A stretch of DNA of 64,000 bases from ChocPot-Mid sp043804925 (GTDB lineage Bacteria > Bacteroidota > Ignavibacteria > Kapaibacteriales > UBA2268). Numbering within the stretch: the first letter of the stretch is position 1; every line of letters starts with the position of its first letter. The stretch lies in assembly GCA_043804925.1 (NCBI GenBank), contig JAZDIP010000023.1, positions 62,001-126,000 on the forward strand, given 5' to 3'. Below the pieces are notes generated by a model. The model worked only from the letters and a program-made list of their open reading frames with translations. It did not search any database and was not told the origin of the DNA. Below are positions 1 through 7,725 of this stretch, piece by piece. The translations under genes were made by a program, and so were the position numbers.

Positions 1-813
1 TCAATGATACTGACACCATCTGTTTACAGATGCGACAGGGCTTATGACACTTTGGTAAATGGAAAGCATCATGTCTTTTGTGCCATGTGCATCGAGAAAG
101 ACACAATAACAATACCTGATTATGAGAATCCGGGAAGTACGAAGGATACTTCGATTTGCGTTAATGAATTGATGTTTCCAAGAGAGAAATCAGGTTTCCT
201 GAGAACGGACAAAAAATATTATCCGGTTTCGCAACAATTGGGAATGAAAACTTTTCTCCGTTGGGGTATATTAGATGATTTTGTGGAAGATGAGGCAAGG
301 TATAATTCTCTTTCTTTATCAAAAAAAGATTTGGATATAGGAGAGCCCGGCGATTACAGGATGATGTTTTCTACCGGTTCTTTTCATTTGGCTCCCGGTG
401 AAACTGCTTCCTGTGCTGTTCTGATTAATTTTGCGATGCCTTCACTTGGTGCTGATGCTACCGGTGAAACAGATGATTTGACTGATTTAGTTGAAAAAGT
501 TAAGTTAGGACGAAGCTTCTTTTATAATGATATGATTTCGAAAGTGCAGGAACGGGAAAAACAATTAGGTAATTCAATGTTGATTTATCCCAATCCTGCA
601 TCAAATAAAGTTTTTATTAAACATGGATTGACAGGGGATATTAACATTTCGATTTATGACATTCTCGGTATTAATGTAATGAAAAACGTTATTTTGAGCT
701 CGTCGAAGGATGTAATAGAACTAAACACGGAAAATTTGAATACTGGCACATACATCATTTGTCTGAGTGATAATAATAATGTAATTTCGGAGAAATTTTG
801 TGTGATAAGATAA
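1..813 (+). CDS. T9SS-sorted secreted protein, C-terminal part (5' end outside window)
   Basis: The reading frame is open from the first base of the window, so the N-terminus and signal peptide are missing. The first ATG, at position 4, is only an internal methionine. Residues from about 192 onward (counted from that ATG) form a T9SS type A sorting domain: LIYPNPASNKV, then IYDILG, then LNTGTYI, ending in KFCVIR. Such domains direct export across the outer membrane and attachment to the cell surface. The preceding ~190 residues show no family I recognise. The sorting-domain loop contains a dispersed repeat (688-712). The stop codon lies in a GATAACG word like those in the repeat arrays elsewhere in the window. 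Confidence 0.8.
   Translation, partial: SMILTPSVYRCDRAYDTLVNGKHHVFCAMCIEKDTITIPDYENPGSTKDTSICVNELMFPREKSGFLRTDKKYYPVSQQLGMKTFLRWGILDDFVEDEARYNSLSLSKKDLDIGEPGDYRMMFSTGSFHLAPGETASCAVLINFAMPSLGADATGETDDLTDLVEKVKLGRSFFYNDMISKVQEREKQLGNSMLIYPNPASNKVFIKHGLTGDINISIYDILGINVMKNVILSSSKDVIELNTENLNTGTYIICLSDNNNVISEKFCVIR
688..712 (+). repeat. Dispersed GTCAT..TGAGC..TCGAAGGATG repeat inside a coding sequence
   Basis: This 25-bp stretch matches, on either strand, copies at 3461-3485, 23753-23777 and 35101-35124. Those three copies lie outside genes. Here it is read in frame as part of the T9SS sorting domain. Confidence 0.55.
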
Positions 814-995
814 CGAATATTTTGTCAGCTTTAACAAAGACATGAAGAATATTACTTTGCGAGCTTTGTGAATAATCTTTGTGAACTTTGTGTTAATAGA
901 AAAATAAACTGATAGCACAAAGAACACTAAGATGACTCAAAGTGCACAAAGTTAAATGTAAATTATTAAAACGGAAAACAGATAACGAAAAAGAT

Positions 996-3083
996 ATGAG
1001 TAAAATAAAAAATATTGGAATTGAAAAACATCTATCAGTTTTTGACAAATGCCTCTCTGATTTTAAAGAAGGCAAAGGTTCAATAATTGCTATTTCCGGC
1101 GAGGAAGGTTATGGAAAAACTTTTCTCCTGAACTCTTTTGCGGACAGAGCAAATGAAAAAGAATCGGGAATTAAAATCATTATTGAGAAAAATGTTTCTC
1201 CAATCGGTAGTTTTAATATCGGAAACATACAGCCACTGCTCCCTTTCATGCGTGTAATGGAAAAAATTCTGCTTGGCGAAACTTACGACAAATCTTCGGC
1301 TATGTCAAAATTCATGAAAAGTGCGGGCTTGACTTTTCTTGCTTCAGTTCCTGTTATTGATACTCTGTTTTATGCCGTTAAGGAATTCGGAAGGGACTGG
1401 CGGCAGTACCAAAAAGACAAATCCTCCGAAAAAAGAGGGAAGTCCACTAGCTCTACGACCAATGATTTTTTCGATACATTCAGCTCTCTTGCTGAAAAGA
1501 AACAATTGATTATAATGCTGGATGATTTCCATTGGAGTGATGCCCAATCAGTAGAACTTCTTGATTTGTTAGCCGAAGATATAACTTCAATTCCTATAAT
1601 TATTGTCATTGCATACCGTAAAAGCATTGTTGACAGTCAGGCATCTCCCTTGATTTCTTTTATAAACGACAAGATTGATAAAGCTCCAAATATTTTCGGA
1701 ATTCAGTTAAAGGAATTTTCAAAGAAAGATATCAGCAATCTTATTGCAGGTACTTTTGACGGTTATTCTTCGAACGAAACTTTCGAAGAATGGCTTTATA
1801 ATAATTCTTTTGGTGTTCCCGGAGTTCTCTCTGAATATCTCAAATATTTCAAAATCAATAATCCTTTTAAAAGTGATGGTTCTCTAAACGACAACTTCTT
1901 CCACAGTGACTATCTCCCTGCAACAATACATTCAGCATTTTCGAAGACAATAGAAAAACTCAGCGATGAAGATAAAAATATATTGTCTATATGCGCTTCG
2001 GAAGGCAGGGAATGTACGGCAATTGTCATGTCAAATCTTCTTAGTACCGATATATTGACCACAATCAAAAAACTGCGTTCTCTTCAGCAAAATTCGGGTA
2101 TTATCAGAAGTATAGGAGCTCATCACCGCTATGGTGTGAAGACAACAATTTATGAATTCACACAGGCATTTTACAAAAAATATTTTGAGGGCTTGCTGGA
2201 ATATGAAGAATACGTGGCATTGCACGGACAGATTTCAGCTTTCTTAAAAACAAAATATAATGAAGCCGAATCGGAAGCGACAAAACATGAAATTGCACCA
2301 TACCTTGCGGCTCACAGCATGGAATCGGGAGATGAAGAAACAGCTAAATCTATGCTTCTCGTTTCGGCACAGGCGGCACAAAAATATGGCAATGCTACAA
2401 TAGTCAGGGATGTTTATGACAGGTTTAAAGAATTGGGTGTAATATCAAATGATGAAAGCAATCCCGATGCAATGGCGATTCAGGAAATAATGAGAAATTT
2501 AGAAGTAACAGACGGTAGACAGCAGACGGCTGAAGGAAATTTTGAAGGTGATGATACAGGTAATGGCGGAACAGGTTCGGTTTATCAGGATTTTATAGCT
2601 ATTAGAAAAATAATCGTTGAGTATTATCATAAAAATAAATATGATGAAGCAGTTGAATATGCATTGAACTATCTAAATAAAAATGAAGAAGAACTGCGTT
2701 CATCAGAGATTGCACAAATATTAGCCATTATAATAAAGTCTTATGTTGAATCCGGGCAAACAGAACTTGCCGAGAATTATTCCGAAAAAGCTTTGAATCT
2801 AATTGAATCACATAACGACCCAATTGCAGAGTGTTTTGTTATGAACTCTCTCGCAGTTTTACGCTGTCAGCAAGGAAGAAAAGACGAGATGCTTAACTTC
2901 CTTAAGAAAGCGGCACAGAAAGCTATTGCTCTTTCACCGGAATTACGGTTGCTTACATTGTCGAATATAGCTCTTTTAACTGAAGAATCAGAACCCGCAA
3001 AAGCAAGAAGATACTATGAATCTGTCCGCAGATTGGCTTCATCGCTTAACTACGAACAGTTTTCGAGTCAGGTGCTGGGGTAG
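996..3083 (+). CDS. AAA ATPase with C-terminal TPR-like repeats
   Basis: The protein has 695 residues from the ATG at 996. An upstream ATG at 942 is open, but its leader is encoded by repeat-like spacer DNA, so 996 is preferred. Walker A is GEEGYGKT at about residues 35-42. Walker B is LIIMLDDFHWSD near 170-181, the LDDxHWxD form typical of AAA_16/ORC-like ATPases in signalling proteins. The last ~150 residues are helical with TPR-like spacing (YDEAVEYALNYL, AENYSEKALNLI). No DNA-binding, kinase or cyclase domain is visible, and there is no signal peptide, so a cytoplasmic STAND-like regulator is the best guess. It has no partner nearby. The stop codon is followed at once by a 7-bp-phased repeat array. 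Confidence 0.75.
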   Translation: MSKIKNIGIEKHLSVFDKCLSDFKEGKGSIIAISGEEGYGKTFLLNSFADRANEKESGIKIIIEKNVSPIGSFNIGNIQPLLPFMRVMEKILLGETYDKSSAMSKFMKSAGLTFLASVPVIDTLFYAVKEFGRDWRQYQKDKSSEKRGKSTSSTTNDFFDTFSSLAEKKQLIIMLDDFHWSDAQSVELLDLLAEDITSIPIIIVIAYRKSIVDSQASPLISFINDKIDKAPNIFGIQLKEFSKKDISNLIAGTFDGYSSNETFEEWLYNNSFGVPGVLSEYLKYFKINNPFKSDGSLNDNFFHSDYLPATIHSAFSKTIEKLSDEDKNILSICASEGRECTAIVMSNLLSTDILTTIKKLRSLQQNSGIIRSIGAHHRYGVKTTIYEFTQAFYKKYFEGLLEYEEYVALHGQISAFLKTKYNEAESEATKHEIAPYLAAHSMESGDEETAKSMLLVSAQAAQKYGNATIVRDVYDRFKELGVISNDESNPDAMAIQEIMRNLEVTDGRQQTAEGNFEGDDTGNGGTGSVYQDFIAIRKIIVEYYHKNKYDEAVEYALNYLNKNEEELRSSEIAQILAIIIKSYVESGQTELAENYSEKALNLIESHNDPIAECFVMNSLAVLRCQQGRKDEMLNFLKKAAQKAIALSPELRLLTLSNIALLTEESEPAKARRYYESVRRLASSLNYEQFSSQVLG

Positions 3084-3118
3084 TAAAATGTAGAATGTAA
3101 AATGTAAAATGTAAAATA
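3084..3118. repeat. Heptad array TAAAATG/TAGAATG
   Basis: Five consecutive 7-bp words (TAAAATG, TAGAATG, TAAAATG, TAAAATG, TAAAATA) start directly after the TAG stop of the AAA gene. Each begins with a stop codon, and a period of 7 spreads the stops over all three frames. Confidence 0.85.
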
Positions 3119-3121
3119 AAA

Positions 3122-3166
3122 ACTTTACAAACTTTATAAACTTTATGAACTTTACAAACTTTATGA
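3122..3166. repeat. Nine-bp-phased array ACTTTACAA/ACTTTATGA
   Basis: Five consecutive 9-bp words: ACTTTACAA, ACTTTATAA, ACTTTATGA, ACTTTACAA, ACTTTATGA. A related array lies at about 3510-3537, just past the permease stop at 3538, and similar text occurs at 35240-35270 and 59525-59560. Confidence 0.8.
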
Positions 3167-3422
3167 ACTGTTTTCACATATTCCTATCCACAACAATACC
3201 GAAACGGATACTTTGATTGTACTGTGTTTGGTAGGATTGTTTTTGAATGAACAACTACCTCGCCTTGCTTCCAATCGTTCACTTCTGACTGCGAAACAGC
3301 TATCGAAACTCGCAAATTGTAGGGATGGATGTGATAGATTGGGCATCAAGAATAATCGGGGAATTAGCAATAACACAGAATCATTTAGTTTCAATGTAAT
3401 GTTATTCATAACAATCAGATAA
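3161..3422. other. Non-repetitive island in a 454-bp spacer, possible gene relic or dispersed element
   Basis: The spacer 3084-3537 holds repeat arrays at both ends, one 25-bp dispersed repeat, and this island of less A+T-biased sequence. It is open on both strands (69 codons on plus from 3213, 82 on minus from 3409). Neither frame has a convincing ribosome site or a domain I recognise. It may be a fragment of a lost gene or a dispersed non-coding element. Confidence 0.3.
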
Positions 3423-3460
3423 AACTATTAATCTTTGCTCATTAATGAATGATAAGGTTT

Positions 3461-3485
3461 CATCTTTCGACAGCTCAGGATGACG
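3461..3485 (-). repeat. Dispersed GTCATCCTGAGCTGTCGAAAGATG-type repeat
   Basis: Read on minus, this matches the repeat at 688-712 and 23753-23777. It lies in the spacer downstream of the permease gene. Confidence 0.55.
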
Positions 3486-3537
3486 AATTCTTTTCAGACT
3501 TTATAAACTTTCTACTTTACAAACTTTACAAACTGAA

Positions 3538-4647
3538 TCAGCTTTTCTTCCTGTAACTGATTACAGCCCATGTATTGAAAAATACGGCGAAACCTATAAG
3601 TGCAAATAGCGGTATTGTAAGTTCGGAAATACTACTGCCTTTTAAGTAAACCGACCGCATAACAATAATAAAATATTTCATAGGGCTGAACTGGCTGATG
3701 AATTGTGCCCAGTCAGGCATACTATTGACGGGAGTATATAGACCGCTTATCAAAATAAATGTTACCTGAAAGAAGAACATCATGAACATTGCCTGCTGAA
3801 TTGTTTTTGCATAGTTCGAGAGGACAAGACCAAAACCAGAATAAGCAAGAACAAATATGGAAGCTAAAACGTAAATAGTGAGTATGCTTCCTGCGGGAGT
3901 CAACCCGTAAATTAGCCAGGCAACGAGAAAACAATTGTTCAAAACGACAAAGCCGATTAACCAGTAAGGAATAAGTTTTGAAAGTATAAACGAGAACTTC
4001 TTTACCGGAGTTACATTCATTTGCTCGATTGTTCCGTTTTCTTTTTCGCTTACGATATTCAAAGCAGGAAGGAAACCACATATAATACCCATCATCATAA
4101 CCATTAAAGCAGGCACCATGAAGACAGGGTATTGCAAATTTGGATTGAATCTGTATTGAGGTACAATTTCGAAATTCAATTCTTTCTTTTTGGAAGGAGC
4201 AATCCATTCGTTTCTAATTTCGCCTGAGAAGTCATTCATTATACTTGCCAGATACGCACTACCCAAACCGCCTTTTGTCCCATTAACGGTATTTGCGGAA
4301 ATCATAACATTTGCAGTTTTCTCCCTGACCAAATCTTTTTCAAAATTTGCAGGAATTTCAAGCACAATATCTGCATCATCGAGCTCAACACTGCGAAGGG
4401 CATCCGTATAATCTGACGAAACATTTGTTATTCGAAAATATCCTGAGGAACTCACCTTTTGTACTAATCTTTGGGAATAAGGACTGTGGCTGTTGTCCAA
4501 AATGCTGAGATTAATATTCTTGATTTCGAAATTGGCAGCATAGGGTAAAACTATCAATACAACCAATGGGAACATAATAATCATTCTGGGAAGAAATTTG
4601 TTCCTTAAAATCTGTTTGAATTCTTTTTCTATTAAAAATTTTAGCAT
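3538..4647 (-). CDS. ABC-2 type efflux permease (YbhR-like)
   Basis: 369 residues with the ABC-2 membrane layout: one N-terminal helix at about 21-40, a large extracytoplasmic loop to about 170, then five or so helices. Typical family text is LPALNIVSEKENGTIEQMNVTPV before the second helix. It is the last gene of the export operon, in the YbhR position. With the neighbouring permease it should form the heterodimeric inner-membrane channel driven by the two ATPases upstream. A heptad array fills the 100-bp gap to the previous gene, and the 3' end abuts a 9-bp-phased array. The substrate cannot be told from sequence. Confidence 0.85.
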   Translation of the reverse strand: MLKFLIEKEFKQILRNKFLPRMIIMFPLVVLIVLPYAANFEIKNINLSILDNSHSPYSQRLVQKVSSSGYFRITNVSSDYTDALRSVELDDADIVLEIPANFEKDLVREKTANVMISANTVNGTKGGLGSAYLASIMNDFSGEIRNEWIAPSKKKELNFEIVPQYRFNPNLQYPVFMVPALMVMMMGIICGFLPALNIVSEKENGTIEQMNVTPVKKFSFILSKLIPYWLIGFVVLNNCFLVAWLIYGLTPAGSILTIYVLASIFVLAYSGFGLVLSNYAKTIQQAMFMMFFFQVTFILISGLYTPVNSMPDWAQFISQFSPMKYFIIVMRSVYLKGSSISELTIPLFALIGFAVFFNTWAVISYRKKS

Positions 4648-4649
4648 GA

Positions 4650-4733
4650 TTAATAATGTATAATGTAAAATGTATAATGTAAAATGAACAGCGAGAACGG
4701 ATAACCGACACCCGAAAACAGATAACTTTTTAA
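4650..4733. repeat. Heptad array between the two permease genes
   Basis: Twelve contiguous 7-bp words cover this stretch, including TGTATAA, TGTAAAA, TGAACAG, CGAGAAC, GGATAAC, CGACACC, CGAAAAC and AGATAAC. The word changes from TGTAAAA-like to GATAAC-like without loss of phase. The array ends directly before the permease ATG at 4647. Confidence 0.85.
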
Positions 4734-4747
4734 AATTATTAAACTCA

Positions 4748-5854
4748 TTACTCCAACCTGTTTTTAAATTTTTTCAAACTTACTATAATAAAGAAAACAG
4801 CCATACTGCTTAAGATTATTAATTCTTTATAAATAGCCGTAACGTCCAAACCTTTAATCATTAGCTTTCTGACAGCCATTATGAACCATCTTGCAGGAAC
4901 TATATTTGCCAGCCACTGCAACAAGAAAGGCATACTTTCAACAGGAAATATCATTCCTGAGAGCAGTATGACAGGCATCATCAGTATTGCCCCCGAAATA
5001 AGCAAAGCGACTAATTGGGAATTAACAACCGATGATATTAAAAGTCCTAATGCCAATGAAAGAAAGATATAAATCATTGAAATTATTATTAGCCATAGCA
5101 TACTACCTGTAACGGGTACATCCAGAACATATACAGATAAAAGTAAAATCGTTGCAAGATTAACAATTGACACAAAGAAATAAGGGACTGCCTTGCTGAT
5201 AATAATTATAATCGGTTTTACAGGAGATACCAAAAGAAGCTCCATTGTGCCTTTTTCTTTTTCTCGTGCAATTGCGATAGAAGTCATCATTGCACAAATC
5301 AGCATTAATATCATACCCATAATTCCCGGAACAAAATTGTATGCTCCTTTCAATTGCGGATTATATAGTAATTTAACCTCGGGGACAATTTGATATGGTA
5401 TAGTTGAAATTTTATTAAGTTCCTGTTGATATCCGGCAACAATATTTGAGGCATAATTTGTCAAGGTAATAGCAGTATTTGGGTCAGAACCATCGGTGAT
5501 TAGCTGTATCTGCCCTTCTCCTGTGTGAACTAAATTTTCATAGAACTTCTCCGGGAAAACCAGGACCAGTCCAACTTCACCTTTTTGAAACTCATCTTCG
5601 ATTTCAGCGGGATTGGATATAAATTTTTTGAGAATAAAATATTCATTTGCCTGAAGTCTTTGAATAATACTGCGTGTTGCTACATCTTTTGACGGGTCAT
5701 AAACTGCAAGTTTTGTATTCTTAACTTCTGTTGTTATTGCAAATCCAAAAAGAGTCAGCATAATAATAGGAAGTAAAAGTAAAATCATCATTGTCCAGCG
5801 GTCACGGAAAATGTGATAAAATTCTTTTTTTACAAATATTATGAACTGCTTCAA
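4748..5854 (-). CDS. ABC-2 type efflux permease (YbhS-like), TTG start
   Basis: 368 residues with an N-terminal helix at about 22-44, an extracytoplasmic domain to about 170 and a C-terminal helical block. The family signature IAREKEKGTMELLLVSPVK precedes the third helix. The start is TTG, not ATG: the ATPase upstream ends in TAA at 5856-5858, and GGAG lies 6-7 bases before TTG at 5854-5852, with no usable ATG downstream. This tight coupling to the ATPase gene supports a shared complex. It occupies the YbhS position of the operon. Confidence 0.87.
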   Translation of the reverse strand: MKQFIIFVKKEFYHIFRDRWTMMILLLLPIIMLTLFGFAITTEVKNTKLAVYDPSKDVATRSIIQRLQANEYFILKKFISNPAEIEDEFQKGEVGLVLVFPEKFYENLVHTGEGQIQLITDGSDPNTAITLTNYASNIVAGYQQELNKISTIPYQIVPEVKLLYNPQLKGAYNFVPGIMGMILMLICAMMTSIAIAREKEKGTMELLLVSPVKPIIIIISKAVPYFFVSIVNLATILLLSVYVLDVPVTGSMLWLIIISMIYIFLSLALGLLISSVVNSQLVALLISGAILMMPVILLSGMIFPVESMPFLLQWLANIVPARWFIMAVRKLMIKGLDVTAIYKELIILSSMAVFFIIVSLKKFKNRLE

Positions 5855-5855
5855 A

Positions 5856-6593
5856 TTAATCTCCTATCCTTACTGCTTTTCTTGCCAATTTTTGAAATAC
5901 CTCGTCCATGCTGTTTGCATTATATTTATTCTTTAAATTTCCCGGTGTATCCATAGCTTCTATTCTGCCGTCAACCATAATTGAAACGCGGTTACAATAC
6001 TCAGCTTCATCCATATAATGAGTAGTTACAAATACAGTAATACCTCGGTCTGCCGCCTGGTAAATTAACTCCCAAAACTGCCGTCTGCTGGCAGGGTCAA
6101 CACCACCGGTTGGTTCATCGAGAAAAACAATTTTGGGTTCATGGACAATTGCAACAGAAAAAGCAAGTTTTTGCTTCCAACCTAATGGAAGGGCTTTCAC
6201 CAAAGTTTCTCTCTGGCTTTCGAATCCTAATCTATTGAGTTGCTCGTCAATTTTGGTATTAATCTCTTTTCTTGGAATTCCATAAATACCCGCATATAAT
6301 TTGATATTTTCCCAGACTTTTAAATCTTCGTACATCGAAAATTTCTGGCTCATGTATCCAATACTTGCTTTAACTTTTTCCGATTGCTTATAAATATCAA
6401 AACCTGCAACAGTTCCTTTACCGGAAGTCGGTTTACTAAGACCGCAAAGCATTCTCATAGCTGTTGTTTTTCCTGCTCCGTTGGCACCGAGAAAGCCGAA
6501 TATCTCTCCTTTCTCAACATCGAAAGAAATCTCATCCACTGCTGTGAATTTCCCGAACCTTTTTGTCAATTTATCTGCTTTAATTACCTTCAT
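5856..6593 (-). CDS. ABC transporter ATP-binding protein (YbhF C-terminal-half-like)
   Basis: 245 residues. Walker A is GANGAGKT at about 36-43 and Walker B is IVFLDEPT near 155. The signature position reads LPLGWKQ instead of LSGGQ; this form is known from the second nucleotide-binding domain of YbhF-type exporters. The H-loop sits in VTTHYMDEAEYCNR. It should pair with the ATPase at 6776-7681, which has a canonical signature, to energise the two permeases. The gene is separated from the permease by a single base. Confidence 0.9.
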   Translation of the reverse strand: MKVIKADKLTKRFGKFTAVDEISFDVEKGEIFGFLGANGAGKTTAMRMLCGLSKPTSGKGTVAGFDIYKQSEKVKASIGYMSQKFSMYEDLKVWENIKLYAGIYGIPRKEINTKIDEQLNRLGFESQRETLVKALPLGWKQKLAFSVAIVHEPKIVFLDEPTGGVDPASRRQFWELIYQAADRGITVFVTTHYMDEAEYCNRVSIMVDGRIEAMDTPGNLKNKYNANSMDEVFQKLARKAVRIGD

Positions 6594-6702
6594 TTTTCTA
6601 TATTCTATTTTTTTAAAGTCCTTTGTAAAACTAATTATTTAAACTCAAAGAGCTCAAAGTTTTTCGCTAAGTTCCGCAAAGTTTATTTCCTGATTTCAAT
6701 CT

Positions 6703-6786
6703 GTCACATTTTACATTCTACATTCTACATTTTACATTTTACATTTTCCCTTCTCCCTTCTCGAACTCCCAACTCTCAACTAACTT
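6703..6786. repeat. Mosaic heptad array between the two ABC ATPase genes
   Basis: Twelve 7-bp words in register: GTCACAT, TTTACAT, TCTACAT (twice), TTTACAT (twice), TTTCCCT, TCTCCCT, TCTCGAA, CTCCCAA, CTCTCAA, CTAACTT. The last words overlap the end of the ATPase gene at 6776, whose TGA stop lies within the CTCTCAA word read on minus. Confidence 0.88.
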
Positions 6787-7681
6787 CCGCTAATTCCATG
6801 AAGCAATCCTCTATGCCTGCCGAAATAAGATTTACAGAAACATCCTGATGTCCAAGATTTTCCAGATATTGTTGCAGAGCATCTATTTTAAGTTGATTAT
6901 TTGCAATTGTGATATGATGCAAGTCACCGAATGTAAAGCTTGTTTCAATGTCAGGATTGTTTCTTAAATCTGTCAGAAGTTTAGACATTTTATTGCTTCT
7001 TGCTCCCCATATAACTTTGCTGTATTGGTTTACAATATTTTGAGGAGAGTCAACTTTCATAAATTTGCCCTGAGACATAAGTGCAACTCTGTCGCACAAA
7101 CTTGCTTCATCCATATAAGCCGTTGAGACAATAATACTGATGCCTTCTTGCTTGAGCTTTTTGAGCATAGCCCAAAGTTCTTTTCTCGAAACAGGGTCAA
7201 CACCTGTAGTTGGTTCATCCAAGAATAAAACGACCGGCTTATGAATCAAAGCACAACTCAATGCAAGCTTTTGCTTCATTCCGCCTGACAAAGCTCCTGC
7301 CCTTCTGTTTTTGAAAGGTTCTATCTGCGAATAAATGTCTTTAATTAAATAATAGTTTTCTTTTATCGTTGTATTAAATAATGTAGCAAAAACTTCGAGG
7401 TTTTCTTTGACTGTCAGGTCTTGATATAGCGAAAATCTGCCGGGCATATAACCGATTCTTTTCCTGATTTCCTTGAAATCTTTTACGACATCCAATCCAT
7501 CAATCGTTGCAGTACCTGTATCGACGAGAAGTAAAGTCGTTAGTATTCTGAAAAGGGAAGTTTTGCCTGAACCGTCCGGTCCAATTAATCCGAAAATCTC
7601 TCCTTTTTCAACATCAAAACTGACATCATTCAGTGCCTGAACTTTGCCATACTTCTTGAATATATTTTTTGCAGTTACCAT
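6776..7681 (-). CDS. ABC transporter ATP-binding protein (YbhF N-terminal-half-like)
   Basis: 301 residues. Walker A is GPDGSGKT at about 34-41, the signature is LSGGMKQKL near 134, and Walker B is VVLFLDEPTTGVDP near 152. The H-loop Tyr/His position reads VSTAYMDEA, with alanine-tyrosine where histidine is usual, a form seen in YbhF-like domains. A ~75-residue C-terminal tail follows the ABC fold. With the next gene it reconstitutes a two-domain YbhF. The last residues and stop are encoded within a heptad array. Confidence 0.9.
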   Translation of the reverse strand: MVTAKNIFKKYGKVQALNDVSFDVEKGEIFGLIGPDGSGKTSLFRILTTLLLVDTGTATIDGLDVVKDFKEIRKRIGYMPGRFSLYQDLTVKENLEVFATLFNTTIKENYYLIKDIYSQIEPFKNRRAGALSGGMKQKLALSCALIHKPVVLFLDEPTTGVDPVSRKELWAMLKKLKQEGISIIVSTAYMDEASLCDRVALMSQGKFMKVDSPQNIVNQYSKVIWGARSNKMSKLLTDLRNNPDIETSFTFGDLHHITIANNQLKIDALQQYLENLGHQDVSVNLISAGIEDCFMELAEVS

Positions 7682-7683
7682 TC

Positions 7684-7725
7684 TATATCGTTATCCGTTA
7701 TCCGTTATCTGTTTTGTGTTAATAG
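7684..7725. repeat. Heptad array TTATCCG
   Basis: Six words in register (TATATCG, TTATCCG, TTATCCG, TTATCTG, TTTTGTG, TTAATAG) fill the gap between the propeller gene and the ATPase gene. The TAA stop of the propeller gene (7719-7721) is part of the last word read on minus. Confidence 0.85.

Noticed and set aside
3722..4207. 161-codon minus ORF within the permease gene
   Set aside because: It overlaps the permease in another frame on the same strand and has no family features.
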